64,000 nucleotides of DNA from RZYY01 sp036794825 (GTDB lineage Bacteria > Bacteroidota > Bacteroidia > Bacteroidales > 4484-276): the NCBI GenBank assembly GCA_036794825.1, contig DAIRGA010000011.1, positions 62,001 through 126,000 of the forward strand, given 5' to 3'. The notes beneath the pieces were generated by a model. The model saw only the letters and a list, made by a program, of their open reading frames with translations. It was not told the origin of the DNA and ran no database searches. The position numbers were made by a program, and so were the translations under genes. Below are positions 34,212 to 44,047 of the stretch, piece by piece. The first letter of the stretch is position 1, and every line of letters starts with the position of its first letter.

Positions 34212-35335
34212 TACTTTGATGTATAGTTTTCTTCGACAGTAAAATAATGCTCAATTTTCTGATAGAGTTGAGGATAAATCAACTGGATGTTTTTCAATTC
34301 CTCCACCGAGCGGAATTTTCCTTTGGTCTCCTTGTATTCGAAAATGGCCTTAACTATGTAGTTTTCAAGATAGGGATGTGCCAGCATATCTTTATAACCC
34401 GCTCTATTCAGGCTAATCTTTCTGATCAGGCTTCGGTCAACTTCAATATTCGGCGAAATCTGTGCAAACCTTGCAGTGTCCATCCCAAAAACCTCAAGCA
34501 ATTGCGATTTATCAAAAAAACCACCCAATTTATTCCTGTAATTTACGATCCGGTCGGAGAAGGCGGGGCCTATTCCCTTGATTTGTCTTAACTCCGCCGT
34601 ATCAGCTCTGTTAATCTCAACTATTATCACCATTGCTGGTATAGGTTGATTGTGTTTTACGGTATCAACCGAAGGCAACAGGATAAATTTTTCCAAAGCA
34701 GCGTAATCGCTTTCAGAGATGGTGAATAATTTGCCAAAATCTTTCTTGATAACAAATTTCCCTCCTTTGTCCCTGAAATTGATGATGTTACGGATTTGAC
34801 CACGATTGAGCCCAAGTTTCGACATGCCGGCGCTATCAATGGTGTTGGGGTCAAATGGGAAAGGTTCCGGTTTTTTTTGAGAATCTGCGTAATCAGGCTT
34901 TGAAGTCGTTAACTCCTGAGGGATATTAACATAAGGCCTGAGGATATTAAATTCTTCCTCTGAAATTGAGTAGATTTTCCCAAAATCCTCAGTAGTTTTA
35001 AAAACACCTCCGGAACTCCTGTACCTGATAATCATCTCAGCCTGCCGGTTGCTGAGGCCAAGTTCCAGGAAACCATCGAGTGTGGTGGTATTTGGGTCGA
35101 ACGGAAAAGGATTCAACTGGCGCTGCGGGGCAGATTCATTTGCCGGAGATGCGAGAAACAGCCTGACATTCCTTTCGAAATCGGTATTCAATGCAGCATC
35201 AGGCAAGATCAGCAATGGCAGGGTGAAGTAAAACAAAATGGTCAGAAACAGGGATGTGAGCAGTATGAGCATTACGTTTCTCTGCCCTCTGCTAATGATA
35301 AAATATTCCCTTGTATTTCTGATGACTTTCGGCAA
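34211..35335 (-). CDS. Helix-hairpin-helix repeat protein (ComEA-like)
   Basis: A membrane-anchored protein of 374 residues. One membrane helix at about 22-45 is followed by four helix-hairpin-helix units of ComEA type. Units 1 and 2 are clear duplicates: both start with PFPFDPNT and contain GG.F....DFGK. Unit 3 has the canonical EINRADTAELRQIKGIGPAFSDRIV, and unit 4 is degenerate (SLNRAGYKDMLAHPYLENYI). HhH domains bind DNA without sequence preference, so a role in DNA uptake or binding is possible, but these multi-unit Bacteroidota versions are of unknown role. It starts 20 bases after the NSS gene. Confidence 0.87.
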   Translation of the reverse strand: MPKVIRNTREYFIISRGQRNVMLILLTSLFLTILFYFTLPLLILPDAALNTDFERNVRLFLASPANESAPQRQLNPFPFDPNTTTLDGFLELGLSNRQAEMIIRYRSSGGVFKTTEDFGKIYSISEEEFNILRPYVNIPQELTTSKPDYADSQKKPEPFPFDPNTIDSAGMSKLGLNRGQIRNIINFRDKGGKFVIKKDFGKLFTISESDYAALEKFILLPSVDTVKHNQPIPAMVIIVEINRADTAELRQIKGIGPAFSDRIVNYRNKLGGFFDKSQLLEVFGMDTARFAQISPNIEVDRSLIRKISLNRAGYKDMLAHPYLENYIVKAIFEYKETKGKFRSVEELKNIQLIYPQLYQKIEHYFTVEENYTSK

Positions 35336-35355
35336 AGGAACCCTGTTTATAAAGT

Positions 35356-36720
35356 TTAAAATTTTACCAGGCCGAGGCCGTTAAGGAACACCAGTGCAAT
35401 GGCGATTGGAGCAAGAAATTTCAAGATGAAAATGAAAAGTCCGAAAAGTCGTCCTTTGTAGGTTCCATCGTTTGAAATCTCAGCCATCACGTTGTTTCTG
35501 CCCATAAACCATCCAACAAAAACCACTATTAGTAAGCCGCCCAGCGGGAGCATTACATTGGCCGAAAGGAAATCGAGATCATCAAAAAGTGTTGGTCTGA
35601 AAAGCCGCAACCCATCCAGCGGTCCTTGAGAAAGGGTGCAGAACACACCAAGGATAGCAATGGAAACTGAGGCAATAACAGTAGCTTTTTTCCGGGTCAT
35701 ATTAAGCTCTTCGGAGAAGTAAGCCACAACCACTTCAAGCACTGAAATTGTGGAAGTTAGTGCTGCCACGGCAAGCAGAATGAAAAAAATCACCGACCAG
35801 AAATATCCTCCGGCCATCTGTTGGAAGATGTTTGGCAAAGTGATAAATACCAGTCCGGGGCCAGCATTGGGTTGTATACCGAAGGCAAAGACCGCGGGAA
35901 AGATTGCTATTCCGGCCAGCACTGCAATTACCGTGTCTGCGCCGGAGACTGCCAGTGCTGTGTTGGTCAGATTATCTTTTTTGCTGATGTACGAACCGTA
36001 GGTTATCAGAGTTCCCATTCCGATGCTTAATGAAAAGAAAACCTGACCCAATGCGTCAAGAATTACTTTTCCGGTGATTTTGGAAAAGTCCGGTTGAAAA
36101 AGGAAGTTAAGCCCTTGCCCGGCGCCAGGCAAAGTAACCGAGCGTATGGCGATAATCACTATTATCAAAAAAAGCAATGGCATCAGGATTTTAGTGTATT
36201 TCTCAATGCCGTCTTTCACTCCTTTCCAAACAATCAAGGCGGTAAGAAACATAAATACAAGTTGCCACACCACGGGCATGAAACCGCTGGTTATAAAACC
36301 ATCAAGAGAAGATTGCAGCTCTCCAACTGATTGCCCTTCAAAGCCATTAACGAGCGACCGGTATAGATATTCGAGCGTCCAACCGGCAATGGTGGTGTAA
36401 AACGCAAGGATCATGAATGCGGCGCCAATACCCATCATGCCAATGAAATACCAGGGCTGACCAGGTTTTAGTAATTTGAATGCTCCAAAAGGATTTCGCT
36501 GTGCACGCCTCCCGATAATCAGCTCTGAAAGCATAACAGGGACTCCGATCAACAACATTATAACAAGGTAAACAATCAGGAATGCCGCGCCGCCACTTTC
36601 GCCGGTAACGTATGGAAACCTCCAGATGTTGCCAAGCCCTATGGCTGAGCCGGCTGCTGCAGCAATTACTCCGATCTTCGAAGTAAAACTGTCGCGTTGG
36701 GTAATGTCAGGTTTTTGCAT
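35356..36720 (-). CDS. Sodium-dependent neurotransmitter-type (NSS) transporter
   Basis: Sodium:amino-acid symporter of 454 residues with the LeuT fold and about 11-12 helices. The N-terminal GVIAAAAGSAIGLGNIWRFPYV is the NSS hallmark with unwound helix 1 that binds sodium and substrate. SLSIGMGTLITYGSYI marks helix 6. It probably imports an amino acid such as a branched-chain or aromatic one. It is the first gene of a likely operon with the HhH, TPR and POT genes. The leader contains TACTTATG, one base off the -7 consensus. Confidence 0.95.
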   Translation of the reverse strand: MQKPDITQRDSFTSKIGVIAAAAGSAIGLGNIWRFPYVTGESGGAAFLIVYLVIMLLIGVPVMLSELIIGRRAQRNPFGAFKLLKPGQPWYFIGMMGIGAAFMILAFYTTIAGWTLEYLYRSLVNGFEGQSVGELQSSLDGFITSGFMPVVWQLVFMFLTALIVWKGVKDGIEKYTKILMPLLFLIIVIIAIRSVTLPGAGQGLNFLFQPDFSKITGKVILDALGQVFFSLSIGMGTLITYGSYISKKDNLTNTALAVSGADTVIAVLAGIAIFPAVFAFGIQPNAGPGLVFITLPNIFQQMAGGYFWSVIFFILLAVAALTSTISVLEVVVAYFSEELNMTRKKATVIASVSIAILGVFCTLSQGPLDGLRLFRPTLFDDLDFLSANVMLPLGGLLIVVFVGWFMGRNNVMAEISNDGTYKGRLFGLFIFILKFLAPIAIALVFLNGLGLVKF

Positions 36721-36877
36721 TGTGTTTGATTATCATAAGTAGATTAAAATCATGTGCAATGATACAAAAATTGGGATAAGTTGTTCTGATACTTTGATAG
36801 CAGCCGATGTAAACACGGAATTATTTGAAAATAAATTCATTGACAGCATTTTACTCAGGCCTGTCATTAAATAAGCG

Positions 36878-36886
36878 TACTTTTGC
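36878..36886 (+). promoter_or_regulatory. Predicted -7 promoter element of the DEAD-box helicase
   Basis: TACTTTTGC, full match to TAnnTTTGC, 22 bases before the start codon. Confidence 0.55.
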
Positions 36887-36907
36887 CGCCGTTCTAAAAC
36901 ATAATAA

Positions 36908-38641
36908 ATGCTTAATTTTAAAGACTTAGGTCTGAAACCGGAACTGCTCCAGGCAGTCGAAAAACTCGGTTTCAGCGAACCCATGCCGGTTCAATCAGCA
37001 GTTATACCTGCACTCCTCAACGAAACTTCTGACCTTGTAGGCCTTGCCCAGACCGGAACCGGAAAAACCGCAGCATTCGGACTTCCACTGCTGCAAAAAA
37101 TTGATATCGCCCTGCTTAAGACGCAGGTCGTTATATTATGCCCAACCAGAGAACTCTGCCTTCAGATCACCAAAGATCTGGGAAGATACGCCGAATTTTT
37201 ACCAAAGGTCAAAGTAGTGCCGGTTTACGGCGGTTCCAGTATCGAAACTCAGTTCAGACAACTGGCCGATAATCCACATATAATAGTAGCCACTCCCGGC
37301 AGGATGAACGACATGATCCGCCGCAAAAAGACCGACCTAAGCCATGTGCGGTGGGTGGTGCTGGATGAGGCCGACGAAATGCTCGATATGGGATTTCAGG
37401 AAGAAGTGGATACAATCCTCGAAGCTGTACCGAAAGAGAGACAAATGCTGCTCTTTTCGGCAACATTGCCCGAAGAGGTTGAGCGAATCCTGGCAAAATA
37501 CATGCACAATCCCGTGATTAAAACCGTTGGCCAGCGCAACCAGGGAACTTCGAATGTCCGTCACATCTACTACCTTGTCCATGCAAAGGACCGCTACCTG
37601 GCGCTGAAGAGGATTGCAGATTTCAACCCCAGGATTTATGCCATTATTTTCTGCCGCACACGCCGTGAAACACAGGAAGTGGCCGATTCGCTGATCCGCG
37701 ACGGTTACAATGCCGATTCCCTGCACGGCGATCTTTCGCAGGCGCAGAGAGACCATGTGATGAACCGCTTCCGAAGCCGGAACCTTCAAATGCTGGTGGC
37801 TACTGATGTGGCTGCCCGAGGCCTCGACGTCAACGACCTGACCCACGTTATCAACTACAACCTGCCCGATGAAGCCGAAACCTACATCCATAGAAGTGGC
37901 CGCACCGGACGAGCCGACAAATCAGGCATTTGCATCAGCATCATTAATCTGAAAGAAAAAGGTAAGATAAAGCAGATCAGCAAGATGGTTGCACAGGAGT
38001 TCTCCAATGCCAAAATCCCTACCGGACGTCAGGTGTGCGAGAAACAACTTTTTCATCACATTGATAACATGGAAAAAGTTGATCTGAAAGATGACGAGAT
38101 TGACTCGTTCCTGCCGGTTATTTACCGAAAATTGGAGTGGATGAATCGCGAAGAGATCATCAAAAGGTTCGTTTCGCTTGAATTCAACCGCTTCCTCGAT
38201 TACTACCGAAACACTGAAGACCTGAACGTGGACGAAAAAAGCGGCTTCGATAAATGGGATATGGCCGAAGGAAAGCTGAGCAAGCGGCAGCGGCGGGCTA
38301 CCAAAGAGCGTCCTGAAGGGAAAGAAGCCGGATTCACACGCCTGTTTTTCAGCGTCGGACGAAAAGACAAAATTTCCGTACCTAAACTTATCGGTTTGGT
38401 GAACGAAGTAACCCGGTCACGCGACATTAAAATAGGCCGGATTGATATTATGGATAACTTTTCATTTCTCGATATAAGCAGCGATGCCGTTGAGGATGTT
38501 TTGCACGCTTTTTCCAACAAAAAATTGAACAAGGCCGGCGTTACCGTCGAACCTGCCGAACCCCGCACCGACAAGCCTTCCAGGAAAGAGAAACCCTTTT
38601 TTAAGGAAAAGAAGAAAACCAAAAAGAGCGCCGGCAGGTAG
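36908..38641 (+). CDS. deaD: DEAD-box ATP-dependent RNA helicase with DbpA-like domain
   Basis: RNA helicase of 577 residues that unwinds short RNA duplexes, often in ribosome assembly and cold adaptation. Motifs in order: PMPVQSAVIP (Q motif), AQTGTGKTAAF (motif I), PTRELC, TPGRM, VLDEADEML (motif II), FSATLPEE (motif III), and HRSGRTGRADKSG (motif VI). Residues about 470-550 form a DbpA/CsdA-type RNA-binding domain (RLFFSVGRKDKISVPKLIG). The tail is Lys-rich (EKKKTKKSAGR). It is a lone gene with its own promoter. Confidence 0.95.
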   Translation: MLNFKDLGLKPELLQAVEKLGFSEPMPVQSAVIPALLNETSDLVGLAQTGTGKTAAFGLPLLQKIDIALLKTQVVILCPTRELCLQITKDLGRYAEFLPKVKVVPVYGGSSIETQFRQLADNPHIIVATPGRMNDMIRRKKTDLSHVRWVVLDEADEMLDMGFQEEVDTILEAVPKERQMLLFSATLPEEVERILAKYMHNPVIKTVGQRNQGTSNVRHIYYLVHAKDRYLALKRIADFNPRIYAIIFCRTRRETQEVADSLIRDGYNADSLHGDLSQAQRDHVMNRFRSRNLQMLVATDVAARGLDVNDLTHVINYNLPDEAETYIHRSGRTGRADKSGICISIINLKEKGKIKQISKMVAQEFSNAKIPTGRQVCEKQLFHHIDNMEKVDLKDDEIDSFLPVIYRKLEWMNREEIIKRFVSLEFNRFLDYYRNTEDLNVDEKSGFDKWDMAEGKLSKRQRRATKERPEGKEAGFTRLFFSVGRKDKISVPKLIGLVNEVTRSRDIKIGRIDIMDNFSFLDISSDAVEDVLHAFSNKKLNKAGVTVEPAEPRTDKPSRKEKPFFKEKKKTKKSAGR

Positions 38642-38786
38642 CTTGTGGTAGTTTGCAAATCAGCCTGAATCTCTTTGTCAATCAGATTTCTGGTGTTTTT
38701 TTCCACAACTTCTTACTGTAGGAAAAATTTGAAACCAGCCTTCTTTGTGGCCTGGCGCCTTCGTGTGAAACTTTTAAAAAAGAAGT

Positions 38787-38818
38787 TGACGCAGAGGCGC
38801 AAAGACGCGAAGACGCCA
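38787..38818 (+). repeat. Four-unit tandem repeat of period 8
   Basis: Four consecutive 8-base units of the type RRCGCNRA (first unit GACGCAGA, third GACGCGAA). The tract lies in the deaD-ftsK gap and has an imperfect inverted counterpart about 30 bases upstream. Confidence 0.6.
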
Positions 38819-38925
38819 ATAATTTCCTATAATGGCTAATCATATGATGCTGTTATTGCAAGTGGCTTCGAAAGGCTATCTTTAAAACCAGCATTTGCCT
38901 AAATCAAGGATTCTGATTAGAATAT

Positions 38926-38934
38926 TACTTTTGC
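38926..38934 (+). promoter_or_regulatory. Predicted -7 promoter element of ftsK-lolA
   Basis: TACTTTTGC, full match to TAnnTTTGC, 26 bases before the ftsK start codon. Confidence 0.55.
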
Positions 38935-38959
38935 CCGAGATTACAGAACAAGCAACCCT

Positions 38960-41578
38960 ATGCCCGTAAAGAGCAACACATTAAAATCAGAGAAGATCAA
39001 ACAAACTGCACCGCGCAACGGATCGAAGAAAAAAAAGAGCCGCCCGGCCACCAAATCAACGCCATTTTACCGCAACCGCAAATTTGGTCAAATCCTGGGT
39101 CTTTTCATTGTTCTCCTCTCAATTTTTCTGGGCATTGCTTTCGGATCCTATCTTGAAACCTGGAAACCTGATGATACCATCTTCAACAATTCAGTATGGA
39201 AAATCCTCACAAGTAAAAATATTGCAGCGCACAATCTGATGGGTAAGGTTGGGGCTGTCAGCGCTTATTACTCCGTTAAAAAGGGTTTTGGTGTTGCTGC
39301 TTTTCTCATCCTTGGATTCGGGTTTATTGCCGGATTGAAACTTCTTTTTAACAAAGCCAGACTGCCCGTCTGGAAAGCATTCAGGATAATGCTTGTAGGT
39401 CTTTTGTGGTTTCCGGCTGCATTTGCCTGGACAATCCCTGATGTCATGGATGGTATTTTTCCCGGAACCTACGGCTTTTTTATCCACAACTGGCTCGTAA
39501 CTTATGTTGGCTATATCGGAACCGGGCTGATCCTGTTCTTTGTGCTGGTGGTTTTCCTGATTGTCGCAGGCTTTTTTAGCCTTTTCAACATCAGAGTTCC
39601 ATTCCTTAATGGTGCTGAAAATGAAGGTCAAGCGAAGGGTAAAAAGAAAAATGCCGAAACAAAAGGGCCTAAAGAGGACAAGTATAACCTGGAAAATCAT
39701 TATGTGGAAGATGAGGATGATGACGAGTTTACAGACGATGAGGGCGATGAGGACGAAGAAGAAATTAAGACGGTCAATCGTAAACGTGATGAAACACCTT
39801 CAAAGCCGATTATCATAAAGAAGGCCAATCCACAGCCCGAGAAATCATCAGTGAGTCAATCGGACGCTTTTGAAGCGCCACCTGAGATTCCGCAGCGGGA
39901 GAGAACGGACAGGAAACCCGGACAGGTGGATTTTGTTATCGAAAATCCTGTAGCAGTAGCAGCTACCAATTTAAAAGAAGAAACCCCAAAAGAGACATCA
40001 AAGCCTTCAGCCGAAACCGAGACTCCGGCCATCAAATCAAGATATGGTGTTGAAAGTCTGTACGATCCGCGCCTTGACCTGCCGCATTACAAATTCCCGA
40101 CATTTGATTTGCTGAACGATTACGGAGGAGACAAGATCAATGTACAAACCGATGAGCTGATTGCCAACAAGCAGAAGATCGTCGAGACGCTGAATCATTA
40201 CAGTATTGATATAGAGAAGATTAAAGCCACTATTGGCCCAACGGTTACCTTATACGAGATAATTCCTGCTCCCGGAATCAGAATTTCAAGAATAAGGAAC
40301 CTCGAAGATGATATCGCTTTGAGTCTTTCGGCACTCGGCATCAGGATTATAGCCCCAATTCCCGGCAAAGGAACCGTTGGTATTGAGGTTCCAAACCAAA
40401 ATCCCGACATCGTTTCGATGAAGTCGGTGCTGTCGTCAGATAAATTCCAGGACACCAAAGCCGAACTGCCTTTTGGGATGGGGAAAACCATCTCCAATGA
40501 AGTTTTTGTGGCCGACCTTACAAAAATGCCACACATACTCATGGCCGGTGCAACCGGCCAGGGTAAATCCGTGGGGCTCAACGCGGTAATTACCTCTTTG
40601 CTTTACAAAAAGCACCCTGCCGAACTCAAGTTTGTGATGGTGGATCCTAAAAAGGTGGAACTTACCCTCTTTTCCAAAATTGAACGGCATTACCTGGCCA
40701 AACTTCCCGATTCAGAGGAGGCAATCATTACAGACACCCGCAAGGTTGTCCGCACCTTAAATTCTCTTGGCATAGAGATGGATACCCGCTACGAATTGCT
40801 TAAAGATGCCCAGGTTCGCAACATTAAGGAATACAACGTAAAATTCCTCGAACGGCGGCTCAATCCCACCGAGGGTCATCACTTCCTGCCCTATATTGTG
40901 CTGGTGATAGATGAGTTTGCCGACCTGATTATGACGGCAGGAAAAGAAATTGAAATTCCACTCACCCGCCTTGCGCAACTTGCCCGTGCCGTAGGCATCC
41001 ACCTGATAATTGCCACACAGCGGCCTTCGGTGAATATCATCACCGGTTCCATCAAAGCCAACTTCCCTGCCCGCGTGGCTTTCAGGGTGATTTCCAAAGT
41101 TGACTCACGCACCATCCTCGACAGCCCGGGGGCAGACCAACTGATCGGGCGCGGCGATATGCTTCTCTCCACCGGTAGCGATTTGATTCGCTTACAGTGT
41201 GCTTTCATTGATACTCCTGAAATTGATAAACTCACCGAATTTATCGGATCACAGCGTGCTTATCCTGATGCCTATCATCTGCCCGAATTTTCTGATGAAC
41301 AGGATGAGCATATCACGGATTTCGACCCCGCTGAAAAAGACCAGCTTTTTGAAGAATCGGCGAGGATACTGGTTCAGACCCAGCAAGGTTCTACCTCCTT
41401 GCTGCAGCGAAAACTCAAAATCGGTTACAACCGCGCAGGCCGTATCATCGACCAGCTCGAAGCTGCCGGTATCGTCGGTCCGTTTGAAGGGAGTAAGGCT
41501 CGGGAGGTGCTTATCAAATCAGAATTGGATTTGGAACAGTTTTTGAAAAATATGGATACTAATTTTAATTCAAAATAA
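38960..41578 (+). CDS. ftsK: DNA translocase FtsK
   Basis: Septal DNA pump that moves chromosome ends apart and links segregation with division. It has 872 residues: an N-terminal Lys-rich part, four membrane helices (about 45-215), an acidic linker with runs of D and E at about 245-275, and the motor domain from about 380. Walker A is GATGQGKSVGLN and Walker B IVLVIDEFADLIM; ATQRPSVNIITG follows. A C-terminal gamma winged-helix domain (LLQRKLKIGYNRAGRIIDQLEAAG) reads polarity sites. The linker is shorter than in E. coli. Two bases separate it from lolA. Confidence 0.97.
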   Translation: MPVKSNTLKSEKIKQTAPRNGSKKKKSRPATKSTPFYRNRKFGQILGLFIVLLSIFLGIAFGSYLETWKPDDTIFNNSVWKILTSKNIAAHNLMGKVGAVSAYYSVKKGFGVAAFLILGFGFIAGLKLLFNKARLPVWKAFRIMLVGLLWFPAAFAWTIPDVMDGIFPGTYGFFIHNWLVTYVGYIGTGLILFFVLVVFLIVAGFFSLFNIRVPFLNGAENEGQAKGKKKNAETKGPKEDKYNLENHYVEDEDDDEFTDDEGDEDEEEIKTVNRKRDETPSKPIIIKKANPQPEKSSVSQSDAFEAPPEIPQRERTDRKPGQVDFVIENPVAVAATNLKEETPKETSKPSAETETPAIKSRYGVESLYDPRLDLPHYKFPTFDLLNDYGGDKINVQTDELIANKQKIVETLNHYSIDIEKIKATIGPTVTLYEIIPAPGIRISRIRNLEDDIALSLSALGIRIIAPIPGKGTVGIEVPNQNPDIVSMKSVLSSDKFQDTKAELPFGMGKTISNEVFVADLTKMPHILMAGATGQGKSVGLNAVITSLLYKKHPAELKFVMVDPKKVELTLFSKIERHYLAKLPDSEEAIITDTRKVVRTLNSLGIEMDTRYELLKDAQVRNIKEYNVKFLERRLNPTEGHHFLPYIVLVIDEFADLIMTAGKEIEIPLTRLAQLARAVGIHLIIATQRPSVNIITGSIKANFPARVAFRVISKVDSRTILDSPGADQLIGRGDMLLSTGSDLIRLQCAFIDTPEIDKLTEFIGSQRAYPDAYHLPEFSDEQDEHITDFDPAEKDQLFEESARILVQTQQGSTSLLQRKLKIGYNRAGRIIDQLEAAGIVGPFEGSKAREVLIKSELDLEQFLKNMDTNFNSK

Positions 41579-41580
41579 AC

Positions 41581-42234
41581 ATGAAGAATTTCATTTTCAG
41601 CTTTGTAGCTTTTTTTCTCCTGATTAATTCTGCCACTATCTTTGCTCAATCAAGAGAAAAACAGGCTTCTGAAGTCCTTGATGAAGTAATTGCAAAGACA
41701 AATTCCTATACCTCAATGAAGCTGCAGTTCACCTACCAGATGGAAAATCCGGGCGCCAATATCAACGAAACTACCAATGGAAGCGCTCTGGTGAGCGGTA
41801 ACAAATACCGGCTGGAGGTGGCAGGCCAGACCATCATTTCCGATGGAAAAACCGTGTGGACTGTAATCAGCGATGCTGAGGAGGTGCAGGTGAACGATGC
41901 TTCGGAGGGCGACGACGTGTTCACACCCACAAAACTCCTATCCAATTATAATAAAGAATACAAGTCGAAAATGATACCCAAAGTAACCACGCTGCACGGT
42001 AAAAATGTTTATGCCCTGGAGCTGACACCCAACGCAAAGAAATCATACGACAAAGTGAACCTCTACATCGAAAAGGAAAAAATGCAGCTTTATGCCATCG
42101 AGATCTTCGATCAGAATGGCAGCAAATACACCTACAAAATCACGAAATTCGAAACCAACACCCCTGTAAACGACCAATCCTTCACCTTCAGCGATAAAGA
42201 ATTTCCGGGTTATTATGTGATTGATATGAGGTAG
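41581..42234 (+). CDS. lolA: Outer-membrane lipoprotein carrier protein LolA-like
   Basis: Periplasmic carrier of 217 residues with a signal peptide (1-22, ending FAQS). The body is a single half-barrel: QASEVLDEVIAKTNSYTSMKLQFTY, ISDGKTVWTVI, NVYALELTPN and YKITKFETN show the LolA fold. It likely receives lipoproteins from the inner-membrane Lol complex. It begins 2 bases after ftsK, so the two are an operon; the ftsK-lolA order is also common in other bacteria. It has its own terminator downstream. Confidence 0.92.
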   Translation: MKNFIFSFVAFFLLINSATIFAQSREKQASEVLDEVIAKTNSYTSMKLQFTYQMENPGANINETTNGSALVSGNKYRLEVAGQTIISDGKTVWTVISDAEEVQVNDASEGDDVFTPTKLLSNYNKEYKSKMIPKVTTLHGKNVYALELTPNAKKSYDKVNLYIEKEKMQLYAIEIFDQNGSKYTYKITKFETNTPVNDQSFTFSDKEFPGYYVIDMR

Positions 42235-42254
42235 ATAAACAGGCTACAATCCAC

Positions 42255-42302
42255 AAAACCGCACTGCAAGGGCAAGAATTTCCTTCTGTGCGGTTTTTTT
42301 TT
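42255..42302 (+). terminator. Terminator after ftsK-lolA
   Basis: CCGCAC/GTGCGG stem (42259-42264 and 42288-42293) with a 23-base loop and nine T residues, 25 bases after the lolA stop. Confidence 0.8.
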
Positions 42303-42332
42303 CGAATAATCCTTTTCACATCATATTTTATC

Positions 42333-42341
42333 TAAATTTGC
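42333..42341 (+). promoter_or_regulatory. Predicted -7 promoter element of gap
   Basis: TAAATTTGC matches TAnnTTTGC. The leader would be about 80 bases, longer than for most genes here. Confidence 0.5.
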
Positions 42342-42425
42342 CTTGCTTTAATTCACGTGTGGATCATAGCATCGGAAGAAATTGGCAAGTAAATCATATT
42401 CAATAATTTAAACAGAAAAATAGCT

Positions 42426-43871
42426 ATGGATACTTTTGATCAGGCGCTAAAAGCATGGATTGACGATGAAAAAGCAGCGGCGGAATTCATCAATGTATTG
42501 GGTAAACTTTGGTTTGAAAAATCAATTGAGTTGATCTGTCTCAGAAGCCAGTTGATTGACCGTGGACCCGGAAAAATTCTGAACAAGCACGTACGTGCTG
42601 AAACCATTTTGAAAAAGCCTGTTCGCATCCAGGATTCACTTTTGCTGGCCAAAGCCATTCTCTCCGAAGATATCGCTCCCGCCCGTATTGACATAGGCCG
42701 GCTAAATTCGGAATGGACTGAAGAAAGCACTAATTATCAGAATGCCAATGCTTTTATTCTGGATAAATTAAAAGAATTTGTCGGCGCACCACCCCGCAGC
42801 ACCCGCACCCAGGATGTGGTATTGTATGGTTTTGGACGAATTGGTCGGTTGCTCGCACGCGAACTGATTAAAACGGCTGGAAACGGTTCTCAGCTAAGGG
42901 TTAGAGCGATTGTAACCCGAAGCAATACCCCTGAAGATATCAAAAAAAGGATTTCACTCTTCAGAAAAGATTCAGTACACGGTGCATTTAATGGTGTTGC
43001 CAACGAAGACATCGAAAATAAATGCTTTCATATCAACGGCCACATGATTCACATGATAGCCGCCAATAATCCTGAAGATGTTGATTACACAGAGTATGGG
43101 ATTAAAGATGCCCTGTTGATTGATAATACCGGAGTGGTGCGCGATCGTGAAGGCCTGGGCAGGCATCTTAAAGCAAAAGGAATCAGTAAAGTGCTTCTCA
43201 CCGCACCTGGCAAAGGCGATATCCCAAACGTTGTATATGGGGTTAATCAGCATTCGCTCAATTTGAAGGACGAAACCATTTTCTCGGCGGCTTCCTGCAC
43301 TACCAATGCTATAGTTCCCGGATTACAGGTTTTACAGGATAATCTTGGAATCATAAAAGGCCACATCGAAACTATACATTCATACACCAACGACCAGAAC
43401 CTGCTCGACAATTACCACAAAAAATCCCGCCGCGGCAGGTCAGCACCAATAAACATGGTAATCACCGAAACAGGAGCAGGTTCAGCAGCCGCAAAGGCCA
43501 TCCCAAGCCTGAAAGGCAAACTCACTTCCAACGCTGTCAGGGTGCCAACCCCCGATGTTTCACTAGCAATCCTGACTATCGAAACTGAGAAAAAAACAAC
43601 GGTGGATGAGGTAAACGAAATCTTTCTGCAAGCCGCTCTTAAGGGAAAATTAATTGAACAGATCAGATTCAGCAACTCCACCGAGTTTGTTTCCTCTGAC
43701 GGTATCGGCGACTCCTGTGCCTGCATCTACGACTCGCCTGCAACAAAGGTTTCGGAGGATGGAAAGACAGTGATTGTATATCTTTGGTACGATAACGAAT
43801 TCGGTTATACCTGCCAAGTAATTCGCCTTGCCAAACACATTGGGCAGGTGAAGAGCTACAGGTATTACTAG
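42426..43871 (+). CDS. gap: Glyceraldehyde-3-phosphate dehydrogenase, large form
   Basis: Enzyme of glycolysis or gluconeogenesis that oxidises glyceraldehyde 3-phosphate with NAD(P) and phosphate. It has 481 residues, about 145 more than the classic form. The extra N-terminal region (1-130) is helical and typical of the long GAPDH of Bacteroidota and some gammaproteobacteria. The Rossmann start is LYGFGRIGRLLAREL, and the catalytic Cys is Cys291 in SAASCTTNAI. The end is WYDNEFGYTCQV. It is a single gene with its own promoter and terminator. Direction of flux and cofactor choice are not readable. Confidence 0.96.
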   Translation: MDTFDQALKAWIDDEKAAAEFINVLGKLWFEKSIELICLRSQLIDRGPGKILNKHVRAETILKKPVRIQDSLLLAKAILSEDIAPARIDIGRLNSEWTEESTNYQNANAFILDKLKEFVGAPPRSTRTQDVVLYGFGRIGRLLARELIKTAGNGSQLRVRAIVTRSNTPEDIKKRISLFRKDSVHGAFNGVANEDIENKCFHINGHMIHMIAANNPEDVDYTEYGIKDALLIDNTGVVRDREGLGRHLKAKGISKVLLTAPGKGDIPNVVYGVNQHSLNLKDETIFSAASCTTNAIVPGLQVLQDNLGIIKGHIETIHSYTNDQNLLDNYHKKSRRGRSAPINMVITETGAGSAAAKAIPSLKGKLTSNAVRVPTPDVSLAILTIETEKKTTVDEVNEIFLQAALKGKLIEQIRFSNSTEFVSSDGIGDSCACIYDSPATKVSEDGKTVIVYLWYDNEFGYTCQVIRLAKHIGQVKSYRYY

Positions 43872-43943
43872 TAGAATGGGTGATTTTTCAGGATATTTTT
43901 CCTGGAAGTCAATCAAAAATAACCTACTGTGATCATGCAGAAA

Positions 43944-43979
43944 TGCCGGAATTTACATCAAAATTCCGGTATTTTTTTT
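43944..43979 (+). terminator. Terminator of gap
   Basis: Perfect 9-bp stem CCGGAATTT/AAATTCCGG with a 6-base loop and eight T residues, about 75 bases after the gap stop. Confidence 0.92.
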
Positions 43980-44047
43980 GGGAATAGCCCCGGAGTTGCT
44001 CAATTTCTCCCCTGAGAAAAAATCTCATTTGAGGATCATAAAGCCGG

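Larger units (their letters stand above)
38642..38959. other. Intergenic region before ftsK
   Basis: About 320 bases without a gene. It holds a period-8 repeat tract (38787-38818) and an imperfect inverted match to it at about 38740-38775 (CTTTGTGGCCTGGCGCCTTCG), plus the ftsK promoter element at 38926. No tRNA or small ORF of note was seen. Confidence 0.5.

Noticed and set aside
38740..38960. A CRISPR array in the deaD-ftsK gap
   Set aside because: The repeat units are only 8 bases long, without spacers, and no cas gene is near.
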